Of a DNA stretch of 64,000 bases, positions 41,953 to 53,471 are shown piece after piece; the stretch's first letter is position 1; the number at the start of each line of letters is the position of its first letter. The DNA lies in assembly GCA_002989075.1 (NCBI GenBank), contig PSQN01000002.1:264097-328096 (forward strand). Reading direction: 5' to 3'. Below the pieces are notes generated by a model, which saw only the letters and a program-made list of their open reading frames with translations, was not told where the DNA came from and made no database searches. Both the position numbers and the translations under genes were made by a program. Source of the DNA: Arthonia radiata (taxonomy: Eukaryota > Ascomycota > Arthoniomycetes > Arthoniales > Arthoniaceae).

Positions 41953-43865
41953 ATGGCAACCACGCAGGCGCAGTTCATAGAGAACACCATCAGGGACATG
42001 AAGAAAGCAATGTCACGTAACGACGATGGTGAGCCTTTTCGAGATCGTGATTTTTGGTTCGAAATTTCTGAACGTCATGCAGCTTCCGACTCCGACTCCT
42101 CAATCACACGACACACCAACCGCGGCAACAAGCTGAAGCGCAAAGCGAAACACGTCCGTGAAGGTCGGCTGGCTCAAGCCGATGGCCCGCAAGTCTACAA
42201 GAAGGTGAATACACTCTTCACAGCCTTTCCGCCCGTGCCGATGACTGACTGGAGCCAGCGCATCCTCTACAATGACTACCAGCGATATATCCTCAGCCGC
42301 AACCCTCCACGAGTTGACCAGGACGGGGATGTCGTGGACTCGGACAATGAGAACTCTGATCTTGAGACCACGGACGCGGAAGACGACCCGTATAGAGAAG
42401 TACGACTGGAAAGTACGTTCAACACTCCAAGAATCGTTGTGGGGAGCTGACCAACGGTCGGATAGACATCCTTATGCCCTTGACGGCCGCCGGCGATCTC
42501 GACAAGCATCCCTCATTATCAGTGCCTTTTACAAATCAAGTACTTGAACAAATGGTCCAAAATGTACAAGACATGGTTCAGCGCGAGCAGACGGCTCTTT
42601 GGCGACTGCGGAGCCTTCAGACACAATTCTGTGGTGACCAACCATTCGCGCAAGCTGGCTCCTTCGAAGGGGGTGAGACCATGCAAGATTTTGAGGAACC
42701 GCAAGAGATTGCCAGCGCTGTTCAACCAGTCATCAATCCCACACATCGAGTCGCGCAGACGTCAGCAAATTGGGACACCATGGCAAACGTACGACTCATG
42801 GCGGACCTTGAAAACGCAGCCGATAGCGATAAAGCAGGCCAGACACCACAGACTGGTCAGAACAAGACACAAGAACAGCAAGAGGGCGAACAATCGGCAG
42901 AGGACACCAGTCACGATAGATGCGTCGGCAGCCTAGACGGAGAGGCGCATAACAGCACGAGACAGGACGTGTCCAACCATGGGAGCGGGACAGGAGATGG
43001 TGCTTCAGGCAAGGCAAACTCCAGGGAAACACAAGGCGAAGATCATGACAATCCTGGAAAGACTGCGAAAGATGTGCCAATATCAGCAGAACATAGCAAG
43101 GCCGATGGGCAATTAACACGAACAGCAGACATCACAATTGAAAAAACTAACGAGCAAGCTTCAGATCGCATAGATGGATCATCCAAGACAGACTCACACC
43201 AGCAAGAAGTCGAGCCCAAACAAGAGCTCTCTAACACCACCTCACGCGACGATCCTCCTCCTACAAACCCAACCGAAGACACGCAAGCAACACTAAACGG
43301 CGACGCAGTCTCCATCCAAGACTACGCCATGTCCGACACCGCCGCGCTCGACGGCACATCCACAACCTCAGACGGACCCCGGCGCATGGCCACCCGCGCC
43401 CATACCCGCGCGAACGCGCCCGACACCAACGGCCAGAGCACACCACCACTCTCCTCGCTCCCCTCTCCACACCTCTCCACCGCGCAATCGACCGCACAAA
43501 TCCATCCGTTCTTCCTCCCGCCTCCTCAATCCCTCCCCACACCCAACGCCGGCCTCACTCACCCCGGCCTCGCCGATGAAGCGCGAAGGCAAATCTCGCT
43601 GTACGTACAGAAGCAACAAGAAGTCGCGCGGCAGGCGAACGAGCTGCTCACTGGCCTGCGACGGGCGCTGAGGCTGAAGGACACGGTGTGGGACTGGTGC
43701 CACAGCGAGAAACACGTCGGCGAGATGAGCGACGGTGAAGATTGGATAGACTGTGAGAAATGGGGCATTAGTCCTGAGGAGCTTAGGAAAGGTGAGGAGG
43801 TGGAGGACGAAGACCCGGCGGGGATGGTGGTTAAGAAGACGAGGAATAGGAGGGGGGCGCAATGA
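41953..43865 (+). CDS. RXT2: RXT2-like subunit of the Rpd3 histone deacetylase complex
   Basis: Two exons, 41953-42412 and 42466-43865, with a 53-nt intron give 619 residues. The N-terminal half is the RXT2 domain: FIENTIRDMKKAMSRNDDGE, NRGNKLKRKAKHVREGRL, GPQVYKKV, LSRNPPRVDQDGDVVD, then across the intron ILMPLTAAGDLDKHPSLSVP and a helix with QREQTALWRLRSL ending FCGDQPF. RXT2 is a subunit of the large Rpd3L/Sin3 deacetylase complex that represses transcription. Residues 230-470 are low complexity (Gln/Thr/Asp-rich); a C-terminal helix (RQISLYVQKQQEVARQANEL) and an acidic tail follow. Nuclear. Confidence 0.9.
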
Positions 43866-44623
43866 TAGTTGTTGCTTGTTGGGGACTCTTGAAATGATTG
43901 TTGGTTACGATGAGATACCCATTACGCATGCTACAGCTATTGAGATGTTTGCTAGATATCTGCAAGACGGTCAGTATATCACTCATTCCAATCAGCGCGG
44001 AACAAGCTTTCGGCAACGTCGATCGAAGGATGACCTAGCATTGCCGCTCCGAGACTTAAGTGATCCTTCAAGTTTTGGGTGTTCACCTACCCCTAACGTC
44101 TTCAATGTCCCGCAAATCGTCACGAATCTCAGCTGTTTTCCCTGTGCATTTGACTATGCCGCGTGTATCGCACACGACAGCCTGCCTCCGAACAGCCCTT
44201 GGCACTTGACTCGCAGCAAGCTGACTCTACCCCCTCATGGCGCTCGTATCCCAACCCTGCGATACGCTCCAGGGTAGCTTCCTTATCCGGCTTGAGGTGC
44301 CAGACCCAGGAGTAATCTGAGCATGGCTCCCTTATCGACTGCTGCGAGGCCTGCAGGTCGAGTCGAGGCTTGCTTGGCTCTTACGGTGTGAGACAACCGT
44401 ATGAGTTGCTTACTTCTTCTCTTGTTGTAATGTGATTGTGCAGATACTAGTATAGCTGTGCTTTTGTAGATGTCCTACATGACAAGCACAGCATACAAGG
44501 CAGCTTTGGTGTATGCTGTGATAAGGTAGGAGTCTTGGAAACCACCAGAGAAAGAGGGCTGCTCCGCAGACAAACGTCCATTGAGTATCTTTCCTTGCGT
44601 TCTGTCCAGTGGCAGTTTCCAAG
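43866..44623. other. Spacer between RXT2 and the amino-acid transporter
   Basis: No gene is seen in 758 bp. It should contain the RXT2 3' end and the transporter promoter. Confidence 0.4.
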
Positions 44624-46232
44624 ATGGATGAGAAGGGGTATCGTGCAGAGCCCGTCACGTACGAGCGGGACCATGAAGCACTGTGCACCGCAGACGCCTA
44701 CCACGACCACGACGTCTTCGGCGCAGAAGCCCATCATGATATCAAATACAAGACGCTGACCTGGGTGAGTTCATTTCATTCTCGCGCAAGATCATCTCTT
44801 CCCCACCGGCCCAACGTCCATTGTCCAGGGCATAGGCATCCTAAGACTACAACACTTCCTTTTCCACAACGCACACTAACACCGCCAGCCCACGGTCTCC
44901 CTCCTCATGATCGCCGAAATCGTCTCGAACGGGATGCTCTCCATCCCCTCCGCGCTCGCCACCGTCGGCCTCGCCCCGGGCATCATTATCATCCTCTTCC
45001 TCGGCCTCTTCGCAACCTACACCTCCTACCTCCTCGTCTCCTTCAAGCTCAACCACCCCGCCGTCCACTCAATGGGCGACGCAGGCCACATCCTCTTCGG
45101 CCCCGTCGGCCGCGAGCTCTTCGCCTTCGGCACCGCCGCATTCGCCGTGTTAGGCGCGGGCTCAGAGCTCTTCGCGGGCCAGCAGGCGCTCGCCACGCTC
45201 TCTGAGAGTAAACTCTGCGGTATCGCGTACACCGGCATCTTCGCCGCCGCGACCTTGCTTGTCGCCCTCCCGCGTACCTTCAAGAACCTGAACGTCGCCT
45301 CCGGTCTCGCTGCCGCTTCTATCCTGATCGCCGGTGTGGTTGCGATGACCGCAGCAGGCCTTTACCCCACCGAGGGCCGCAGCATCATCGCCTCCCAGCC
45401 CTCCAATTTCTACACCGCCTTCCTCTCCGTCACCAACCCCGTCTTCGCCTTCGCAGGCCACTTCATGTTCTTCGTCCTCATCTCGGAAATGAAACACCCC
45501 GAGCACGCCATGCGCGCCGCGTACAGCCTCCAAGGCTTCGCGACGACGTTCTACGTGCTCTTCGCGGTGGTCACGTACGTGTACCTCGGCTCCGACGTGT
45601 CCTCCCCGTCCTTCTTGTCCCTCAACAGCGGCACCTGGAAGAAAGCCGCCTTCGCGCTGGCACTACCCAACTTCCTCGTCGCGGGCGGCCTGTACGCGCA
45701 CACGGCCGCGAAGTTGTATTTCGTGCGGATCTTCCGGCAGAGTCGGCATCTGCACAGCCATACGGTGCTGGGGTGGAGCGTGTGGACAGCGCTGATCGCA
45801 GTGGCGGTGGGGGTCGCGTTCGTGCTGGCGGTGGGGGTGCCGATCTTCAATTACATCGTCGCGCTGGGGGCGAGTCTGTTCGCGAGTTGGTTTACGTATG
45901 GGGTTGCGGGGTTTTTCTTTCTGTATGATTGTTTTTATTTGAGGAGGGTTGGGGCGGGGGTGGGTGGGGTGCCGGTGGCGGAGGCTGAGAGGGGGGATAA
46001 GAAGGGGGTGGATGGGCGTGATGGTGGGTATGGTGGGAGAGAGGAAAATGAGAGCAGCGCTGGGTTCGCGGCGTGGAGGCGGCACTGGGCGCAGAGTGGG
46101 ATGGCGGTGTTGACGATTGCGGCGGGGGCGTTTATATGTGTGGCGGGGTTGTATGTGACGATTCGGGGGATTGTGGAGGCGTATGAGTCGGGGGAGGTGA
46201 GTAGTCCGTTTGGGTGTGCGAATAGCGTGTAG
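44624..46232 (+). CDS. Amino-acid transporter, AAAP family (Mtr-like)
   Basis: Two exons, 44624-44764 and 44889-46232, give 494 residues; the intron of 124 nt ends after a CTAAC branch site. The cytosolic N-terminus (about 50 residues) precedes TM1, SLLMIAEIVSNGMLSIPSAL, the usual opening of this family (Aa_trans). LFAFGTAAFAVLGAGSELFA, FAFAGHFMFFVLISEMKHPE and FALALPNFLVAGGLYAHTAA follow; about 11 membrane segments are likely. It resembles the Neurospora neutral amino-acid permease Mtr. A Gly-rich charged loop of about 60 residues lies before the last TM. Codons end mostly in C in the first two thirds and in G or T in the last third. Confidence 0.88.
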
Positions 46233-46420
46233 AGGCTGCATATGCAATAGCACGTAGTTAGTTGATGATGTGATTCAAAATGATAGCACACGGTGTCTTG
46301 CTCCTGTCTTCATTGATTCATTGGGAGTTCGTGCACACATAGACTCCAAGCTCGGGATGTGATATACAATATTGCTGCTGGTTTTGACCGTCTGATACGC
46401 CGCTGACGGCTGGTAGCTCA

Positions 46421-47058
46421 TCATTGATGTCCGTCGTCTTGCTGTTCAGGCTCCTCACGCAGTCGCCTCCGTACTTCCATCAGAGCCTTCCCTGCAGGTT
46501 CTGGCCCCACTGTGTTCTTGCGTGTCTCGCACCATCCACAGCGTTCATACCAATACCCCAGACTCTGTCCCAATGGCTCGCTTCCGCCAACGTAGCCTCG
46601 CCTGTTGCCAGTAACAACTCCCGCAGTAATACCGGAGCCTGCCCGTTCTGTCTGCCTCCAGGGGGATAGACAAAGCTGTCATGCCTCAGCGCTTCACACT
46701 GTGTAAACTTGAGCACGTTGGCACGTTCGACGACGTCAAACTTGACTCTATCCCAGTCGCGGTCGTTGAAACCCTTCACCTGCCGGCCAAGCTGCTTCTG
46801 CGCACCAGGTTGTTTCGTCCTCATGACAGCTTCAGCGGTTGCAGCATCGGAAAACGTAAGGGCCTTGTGGTACATCATGTACTGCTCCGTGCAATTGAAT
46901 GTCACGCCCGTGTCATAGTCCGTAAACGGCGCGATGTACCACTGACAGAAATAGCCGTAGGATTGATAAGCTCTGAAGAAGAAGATCGCGTCTTCTGGTG
47001 TTTTGCCTGCGTCGAGACGCCATCGTGCTGCAGCTGAGGCATGAGAAGCGTCAGCATC
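46421..47058 (-). pseudogene. NADAR-family protein gene with a late frameshift
   Basis: The frame is open from 47058, just after an AG that may be a splice acceptor; the first exon was not found. It encodes FFFRAYQSYGYFCQWYIAPF, CTEQYMMYHKALTF, AQKQLGRQVKGFNDRDWDRV, VLKFTQCEALRHDSFV and ATLAEASHWDRVWGIG, a good NADAR (YbiA-like) domain. Such proteins hydrolyse N-glycosidic bonds of reactive riboflavin intermediates or ADP-ribose derivatives. At the end, WGQNLQGRL then stops at 46480, whereas a frame shifted by one base continues KALMEVRRRLREEP to a stop at 46421, which is the normal family ending. One G appears to be missing from a G run near 46490. It could be a real mutation or an assembly error. 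The catalytic core is complete. Confidence 0.75.
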
Positions 47059-47407
47059 CTATGTTGGCATCTTTGATTGTCGCTGGTTGAATGGCATGAG
47101 TGCGCTTCGTAAATGAAATGTGCGTTTGCGTTTGCCTTGTGCTACTTTTCATGAATTATGCTAAAGGGCCTTTGTAAGTCTGTGCGGGCTTGGGTGATAT
47201 TACAGGCTGTACTGCGAACGCTGATAACGCAATAGAAGGTGATTGTTTGAAAGTACAGGCAGCTACGACGTGAAAGGTGCTCCCTCAAGATGTTCTCTAA
47301 AGGTGTTCAAACTTGATGTGAGTCATCCCAAACAGACGAGCTCTGACACATTCGGCGACTATCGTCATCATATCATCAGAATGAGTGGAAACGGGTACCG
47401 CTACCTC
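47059..47407. other. Spacer next to the NADAR gene
   Basis: This 349-bp stretch may hold the missing first exon and promoter of the NADAR gene, plus the 3' end of the PP2A-activator gene. No exon could be joined with confidence. Confidence 0.35.
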
Positions 47408-48679
47408 TCAGTCGAACGGTAGTGGTCTCAGCTGTTGTGTGCCTTGCTTCCTCATCTCTTGTGCAGCGCCAACGCTGCTAGGAACCTGGATGCCGCAGCA
47501 GTCACCCCAAGAGCTAGGGCTGTGCTGATGGCCCTCGTGCGTTTCGTCGATGCTGCCATTGCTGTGCTGCTCTGCACCTGGGTCCGTCATGCCCTCAGCA
47601 GCCGGTACCAGTCCTCCGAACATGAAATGCTGCATGACTACCAGCTTGCCAATCACTTCATGCAAGAACATGCGCCGCATGCCCTGATAGATTTTGCCCC
47701 ATCCTTCTTTGACGCCGCTGATATCGTCCAACATAGGACTGTGCCACCGTAGGCCTTGTACTGTCTTTGTCGAGTTGACGTAGCGAACCATGTCGAGGTA
47801 AAGGTAGTCGTTGGCATACGCATCAATCGTCGCCACGTTATGTATCGCTAAGGGCCTTATGAAAGGATGATCATGAAGCTGCGCTGCTCCGAAGAGAAAT
47901 GGTAAGAAATGGTAGTCGTCAAGCCCCCAGACACCGTGGGACCCAGCCGGCTCCAGATAGTATGTCTCTTGAATCCTGCGCATGATCTTCAGATAGCGTG
48001 GAAAGACCAACAGCGTTACTTGCTGGAAACATGCAGGAGGCAGCAGCATAAGCCGGTTCAGACACAAAAGGTAGATAAGAAAATTGAGCTCATGACCGGA
48101 ACCATAATCTATGCGTGTACTCGAGCCCCAGGCGTTGTTGAAATATGTAGTGACCTCATCTAGTGCGGCATCCCTGACACTTGAAGGTACAGCAGAGAGC
48201 AACACCTCATGCATCGCTTGTGACCGAGAAGAAAGCGATGAAATGAAGGAACGAAACACCGGGTTGCCGAATCGGCTGCCATTGTTGTCGTCAGCTGGAT
48301 GCTGAATCAATATCTCTTCGATCTCTTGTAATATGTGCAGCAGCGTCGCAATCGTTTGAAGTTGCTCTTGCTTTAAAAGGGCGGAAATTGGAATGTCTTT
48401 GACGCAATCAGCAAGCGTGAAAGCGAAGGCGCTTATAAGCCTGTGGGTGGAGGATGACACAAATCGCTCCTGATCTATGGGGCTCAAGATCCGTCGGACA
48501 GGATGCGCGAATTGAATTGTGTCCAAGGAAGGAGGTTCAGGAAGCGAGGGCGTCTCGATAGGAGGGTTCGAGGGTTTGGAGGTCTTTCGCGTATGCTGTC
48601 GGGGCTTGCCAAGGCTTGGTAGCTTTTTCGAGAGATCTGGTGGGTACTTTGCGGGCTCAGTCGTGGACGGCATGCTCAT
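47408..48679 (-). CDS. Serine/threonine phosphatase 2A activator (PTPA; RRD-type prolyl isomerase)
   Basis: Intronless, 423 residues from the ATG at 48679 (MSMPSTTEPA); an in-frame ATG at 48721 would add 14. A Pro/Ser-rich N-terminus of about 60 residues leads to FAHPVRRILSPIDQERFVSS, the PTPA opening. Core marks are TRIDYGSGHELNFLIYLLCL, YYLEPAGSHGVWGLDDYHFL with PFLFGAAQL, and GWGKIYQGMRRMFLHEVIGK then VMQHFMFGG. PTPA/RRD proteins activate PP2A-like phosphatases and have prolyl isomerase activity. Fungi have two paralogues (Rrd1, Rrd2), which cannot be told apart here with certainty. Cytosol and nucleus. Confidence 0.92.
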   Translation of the reverse strand: MSMPSTTEPAKYPPDLSKKLPSLGKPRQHTRKTSKPSNPPIETPSLPEPPSLDTIQFAHPVRRILSPIDQERFVSSSTHRLISAFAFTLADCVKDIPISALLKQEQLQTIATLLHILQEIEEILIQHPADDNNGSRFGNPVFRSFISSLSSRSQAMHEVLLSAVPSSVRDAALDEVTTYFNNAWGSSTRIDYGSGHELNFLIYLLCLNRLMLLPPACFQQVTLLVFPRYLKIMRRIQETYYLEPAGSHGVWGLDDYHFLPFLFGAAQLHDHPFIRPLAIHNVATIDAYANDYLYLDMVRYVNSTKTVQGLRWHSPMLDDISGVKEGWGKIYQGMRRMFLHEVIGKLVVMQHFMFGGLVPAAEGMTDPGAEQHSNGSIDETHEGHQHSPSSWGDCCGIQVPSSVGAAQEMRKQGTQQLRPLPFD

Positions 48680-49353
48680 TGCAGTGGTAGTAGGCCTATT
48701 GCAGCCGTATGTGAAGCACAAGCTTGTGAGCTCGTTGGCTGGTATGTGTTCTAGACCCGCACAACCTGGATGCTACAGCTTGCAGACAATCTGGAAAAGG
48801 TCTACGTGAGTACGACCTTCACAGCATCAAGACTGATTTATGAGATTATGCAGGTAGTTGCGTCGAGGACTGTGCTTGGAGGGGATGAGAGCCGCAAGTC
48901 TCGAACGCAGGGCGCAAGGTGGATGCCAAGCATCTTGTCCGACTTACGTCCTCTGTCCTGAATATGGCACTCTGACACGCCAACGACCTGCAAATTATGA
49001 TCGCGAGACTTCGCATCTGGTCGTCAATATAATATTCAAAGCTATGTAGCAATGTCATCAAAAAGCCTCCCGTTGGGCACGTACAATAGCCAGCGCGCGC
49101 GTCAGAATCCAAAATCAGAAGCCAATTGGCCGTGAGGCTAGCAGTATGTCTATGTGAAGTCGTATCCCAAACTCTGCTATTGCGAGTCGTCATTGATTGT
49201 CACCGTCGCCTGGTCATCGTTAGACAGGTGGGTGATGTCGTGCAGATGCGATACATGTGGAGACCCATGCAAGATCGACGGAGCAACGAGCCGCAGCCAC
49301 GTCGCCCGTTCAGTGACGGTGTAGCCTTGCCCTTGATGGGTTGCCTTGCGTAT
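48680..49353. other. Spacer of about 670 bp
   Basis: Promoter side of the PP2A-activator gene and 3' side of the zinc-finger gene, both on the minus strand. No gene is supported. Confidence 0.4.
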
Positions 49354-51195
49354 TCAGCCGCTCAATTCTTGATTGATGGCAACCAGAGCATTGACTTCTG
49401 ACTGAATCCGATTGAGTGCGGCAGAGTCATTCGGACCTTGAAGGCCGTGGACAAACTCTTGTAGTTGCAAACGGCGACGGCGCCACTCGTCGTGCAGTCT
49501 TTGCTGTCGCTCCAGGCCTTTCAGAGCCGACTGATGTGTCTCACTGTTGGAGGTTTGACGAGGTCTTTTGATTTGTGTCTTCTGACGCTTGATGGCCGCA
49601 ACATTTTCCGTTTGCTTGCTGGCTCGCTTGCGGGGCTCTTGCTTGGTGTCCTCAGTGCTCATTGCAAGCTCGGGCTTCGCTGGGTGTACGGGAGACGCTA
49701 GCTCTGCCTCATTCTCCGCGGTGGCTATGTGGCCGTGGCACCGCTTCATGTGGTCATTGCGATTCCAGGCTCTTGGAAACCCCTTATCTTGCTTTGAGCG
49801 TTCACAGCCCTCATAAAGGCATAGGTAAGGGTTGACGCCATGCCCGTGAGAGCCATGCGCCTCACGCTCATGGCGCAGGCGGCAGGCCGTGGATGAAAAT
49901 CGAAGCTCTTCGCAGCCTTGCTTTGCGCATCGATACGGCTTCAGATGAGAATCGATGAATTTACTGATTATCTTGTTAGCCATGTGAAGCACTATAAGTG
50001 AGTGCAGCATACTCGTAATTGCACTTGAGCTTGACAGGTTCGTGCGTGCAGTCAGTTTGCCCCTCAAATGGGCAGTGATATCTGCCGTCTTGCTTCCAGG
50101 GCTGGGCAATGTAGAGGTGCGATCTTCTGCCAGGGCCGCCCTCACTGTCTTGGGCGCCGCCGCTACCAATCGTGGAAACTGGGGAGGCTATACCCTGCTC
50201 GCTGAGGACATCACCAGCTATCTGAGAGGCAGTCCCAATGTCTGAGTTCGTGGTACTGTGATTGGTCAGCAATATGAAAGAAGTCTGGCTCTGATACCAA
50301 TACATACGAATGGTTGGCCACGAGCGGCGTCTGCGAGACTGGCGATGGTAGTCCCGAGCTTTGGGCGCCCCGCACTGATGTTGACGTGGGTACCTTGATC
50401 TGGTTCACCGGTTGTGGCCCCTGCAGAACAGGGCGCTCGAGCTTGTTTTGTGCCTGCGGAGTCAATGATCGAAAGCTGTGGGTGTGAGCATGGCGCATCT
50501 CCGGATGATGCTGGACGTGTGTGGCAGGAAACCTCCTCGAAGTCCATCCATGGCTCGGCATGTCGTATCCGTGAGGTTGCATTGCGTGCTGAGATAACGT
50601 CTGCGGTGTCTGAAATACATTTGATCCAAGACGGTGACTCGGGCATCCTGGGAGATGTTGAGCTGGCGGCAAAGAGGTGATGCTCGTCATCATTTGCAGA
50701 TTGTTGTTCACATTCGCAGGCATTGTAGCAAATCCAGCAAACTCCTGATGGGTCGACGGTCCCTGTTGGTACCCGGGAATGAGGTTGTGCATGGGAGACG
50801 GTCGGCTCATACCGCATAGAGAATCCTGGCCTACAGATGATCCCGAGAAATCCATGGGTTGTGCGGACTCGGCCTGAGTCTGAGCATCGTCGAGGTTCAA
50901 GTACTGGTCCGCTCCAAAAGTATCATGAGGGTCCGTGGTAAGAGAAAAGCAGTCATCAGTAAAAGCACTAGTTCCAATCATCGCATCCAATGGGTCGTTT
51001 GCTTGTGAAAGTGTGTCCTGTGACTCCGAGCTTCCAGAAGCCGAGAGTTCGGGGGAAGAAAATCCTGGTTGCACTGGGGATAGTGCACTCTCCTCAAGGG
51101 TCGGTAAATTTTGGCACCAGGTATTGATATCGTCCGATGGAGCGTGAAACGACTGAGCATCAACACAAGAAAATGTGGACGTGGTCTGAAGTGGA
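49354..51195 (-). CDS. C2H2 zinc-finger regulator (5' exon missing)
   Basis: Three joined exons: 51195-50308, 50255-50013 and 49963-49354. The first begins after a typical acceptor (CTAAC branch, TGTAG) with no in-frame ATG, so a short upstream exon with the start was not found. The first exon is disordered, Ser/Pro/Gln/His-rich, as in activation regions. The joins rebuild zinc-finger sequence: GRYHCPFEGQTDC...CNYDKFIDSHLKPYRC, then CAKQGCEELRFSSTACRLRH and LCLYEGCERSKQDKGFPRAW with NRNDHMKRCH. A basic segment (RKRASKQ, KRQKTQIKRPRQ) and a C-terminal coiled coil (QQRLHDEWRRRRLQLQEF) follow. Probably a nuclear DNA-binding regulator; targets unknown. Confidence 0.8.
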
Positions 51196-51273
51196 CTACA
51201 CCAATGCGTTAGTTCATGCTATAAACTTATATACTGAAAGATCGATGGTGTCAACGTGTGTGCAGGGGGGAGG

Positions 51274-52461
51274 TTAGCATTCAGTGGCAACCTGTTTCGG
51301 GTCAGCTTCAGTACCAACATCTAGAAGACTTGGGGTGCATTTACGGTAGCTATGCTTGTGCCGCGCGGGTCTCTCAAGCCGGAACCAGGTCCGCCAGTCC
51401 ACGAGGAAGTATATTGACGTCCCAGAACATGTTCTGTTGACCCTTGAGAGCCTCAAACACGATGAGTCGGCGTAGTACCGTGTGACAAACGTCATGGTCG
51501 ACAGAGTCCAGGGCCCCGCAAACATTACTGAGCACGGTGTCGACATCATCAGCTAGGCGCCCATGAGGTCTGCCAGTAGAGAGCGAGAAGCGGTCCAGGT
51601 GTCAACGCTTCGAAGGGCAACGACGCGCCATGACGACTCACCGTCAGTGCACGAAGTCCCCCTTCGACGTCGGGCGGCCAGGCCTATTCGTCATCGCGAA
51701 GTGCGTGCTGTCGCAAAAGTACATACACCCAAGACATATTCGCGTCGGCAGTTGAGAAGCAGGGATGAACAATCGTGATCGGTGTCCGTGTTGACGCCTC
51801 GAGGAGTTACCAGGAGACAGACAACTGAGTCCATGAAAATGGTGGCGCAGTGATTGATGGCCATCCAGAGTAGACCAGCACCATATCAAACGCTTCATAA
51901 TGCAGCGTGAATGATGTCGCCGATGATCCAGAGGGTGTCGCCCTGAAGCTCGGCCCAGCAGAACAAACTCAGGGTCAATGTACCCCTTCGTAGCGAAGAC
52001 AATCGGAGCTCGACAGGAACACCACGTGCGCAGTGCACGGCGAGATGCTCGCTGCATTCAGTACCTGACGGGAGCTTGCCTAACGAGAGTTCCAGGATCC
52101 AGGTTAGTGCCTACGCGCGGATCCAGGTAAGAGGGCTTTGTTCGAGATCATTTCCTTGCAAAGAGAGGTTCGTGCATTCCAGTTTCGGGAGGAGACCAGC
52201 GGAGATCCATGGGCAAGTCCAGACGCTGTTTAGGTGCTGCTTGGGAGGGACAAAACAGACGGAGCAGTGAAGCACAGAAATGCAAAAGGGAAATACCTGA
52301 AATCGTCCGAGTCCTCGCGGGTGCGATTGAAGAGCATTCTCGACAGCCGGGTGGCAATTCGCGAACAAACTCAACAGAATCTCCTCGGGGGTTGTGTCCT
52401 CTGGCTTGAAAATCCTCACAGATGGTGATGCAAAACTAAAAGGTCCTGAGCGGGCGCCCAA
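51274..52461 (-). CDS. Probable multi-exon gene of unknown function, model unresolved
   Basis: On the minus strand a segment near 52440-52320 encodes IFKPEDTTPEEILLSLFANC then HPAVENALQSHPRGLGRF. A 60-nt intron-like gap (GTATTT to CCAAG) leads in frame to QQHLNSVWTCPWISAGLLPK and LECTNLSLQGNDLEQSPLTW. Further down, near 51990-51890, a frame gives TLTLSLFCWAELQGDTLWII with GDIIHAAL. These look like exons of one gene, but neither the start nor all joins could be found. The opening recalls F-box or 2EXR-type proteins only loosely. It may be broken. Confidence 0.35.
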
Positions 52462-53471
52462 AATGTGTGTGTATATTCCAAAACAGGCGGATGCCTTTGT
52501 TGTAATTGTCTACGTGTTGTAAGCGCTGAAATCAACGCGTGTGTAGAGCGATACGTCTACGGCTTTGTCTGCTTGTGTGTACAGAGAACAGAAAAGAGGA
52601 ATAAAGCAGGATCGTGGGAGAAGGCCAATAAATGAGGAGGGGACAGCGGTGAAGGGGGGGTGTCGCAGAGCAGAGCTGGAAAGGTGGAAGCGCCGAGTAG
52701 CGCGAGGCAGCTCGAGTCGTCCGCGCGACATGATTGGCTGCATCGGCCCGTGACCAAAAGAGTGGAGACTTGGACGTGCATGCTCGCCAACTTTCCGTGC
52801 GATGCAGCCTCGTTTGCGACGCTGTGAGCCTGTCATTTCTCGCTTCGCTATCTCTCCGGAGGAGCGCATCCTAGCAGCGGGGTTTTCGGTGAGCTTTGGG
52901 AGCTGTTGAAGCATTTTCTGAGTCTTGCAAAGCATGCACAGAGCCTCATGATCTGACCCACGTTTTCCTCATCGGTCCGCGCCGAGTCTGTCCAAGGCCT
53001 CGGTCAGGCACACACGCCAGGGGCGCGATACGTATCTGTCGGGCATCAACCTTGGCACTGCTCAGGACCCCCACGATGGCTGTCGACCATCATAAGATTC
53101 ATTGTGTTCCGGTGTGCTCCAAGACACGAGTCAATTGGTTCGAAGCTCCATCGCGTCCACCTTCCAGTGTTGCGGCCGGCTGAGCGCATAGATTGGTAAA
53201 ATGCCTGCGAGATCTTTACCTCCACAGACCAACCGGACCATGTTTGTCGTCAACGAACGGAATGTACCATTTCCACAACGAGCTCATCCGAAGAGCCGAT
53301 GGTGGTCTTCAAGGCCATTGACTGCTCACCGCCTGTGCGTGCTTTGTGTGGGCACCCCCCGTCGCCGTTGTGCGGAAGCAATTCCGTACTCTAGACAATC
53401 CGACAGGGTAGATGGTCAAAGCTCACTACCTAGCAAAATCACTGCCTTCGATGTTGGTAATCCTCTCAACG
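52462..53471. other. Spacer upstream of USE1
   Basis: No gene is supported. Frames on both strands are short and overlapping. It should contain the promoter of USE1 on the plus strand and of the unresolved minus-strand gene. Confidence 0.35.

Noticed and set aside
45162-46253. Long minus-strand frames opposite the amino-acid transporter
   Set aside because: Produced by the strong strand bias in base composition of the real gene.
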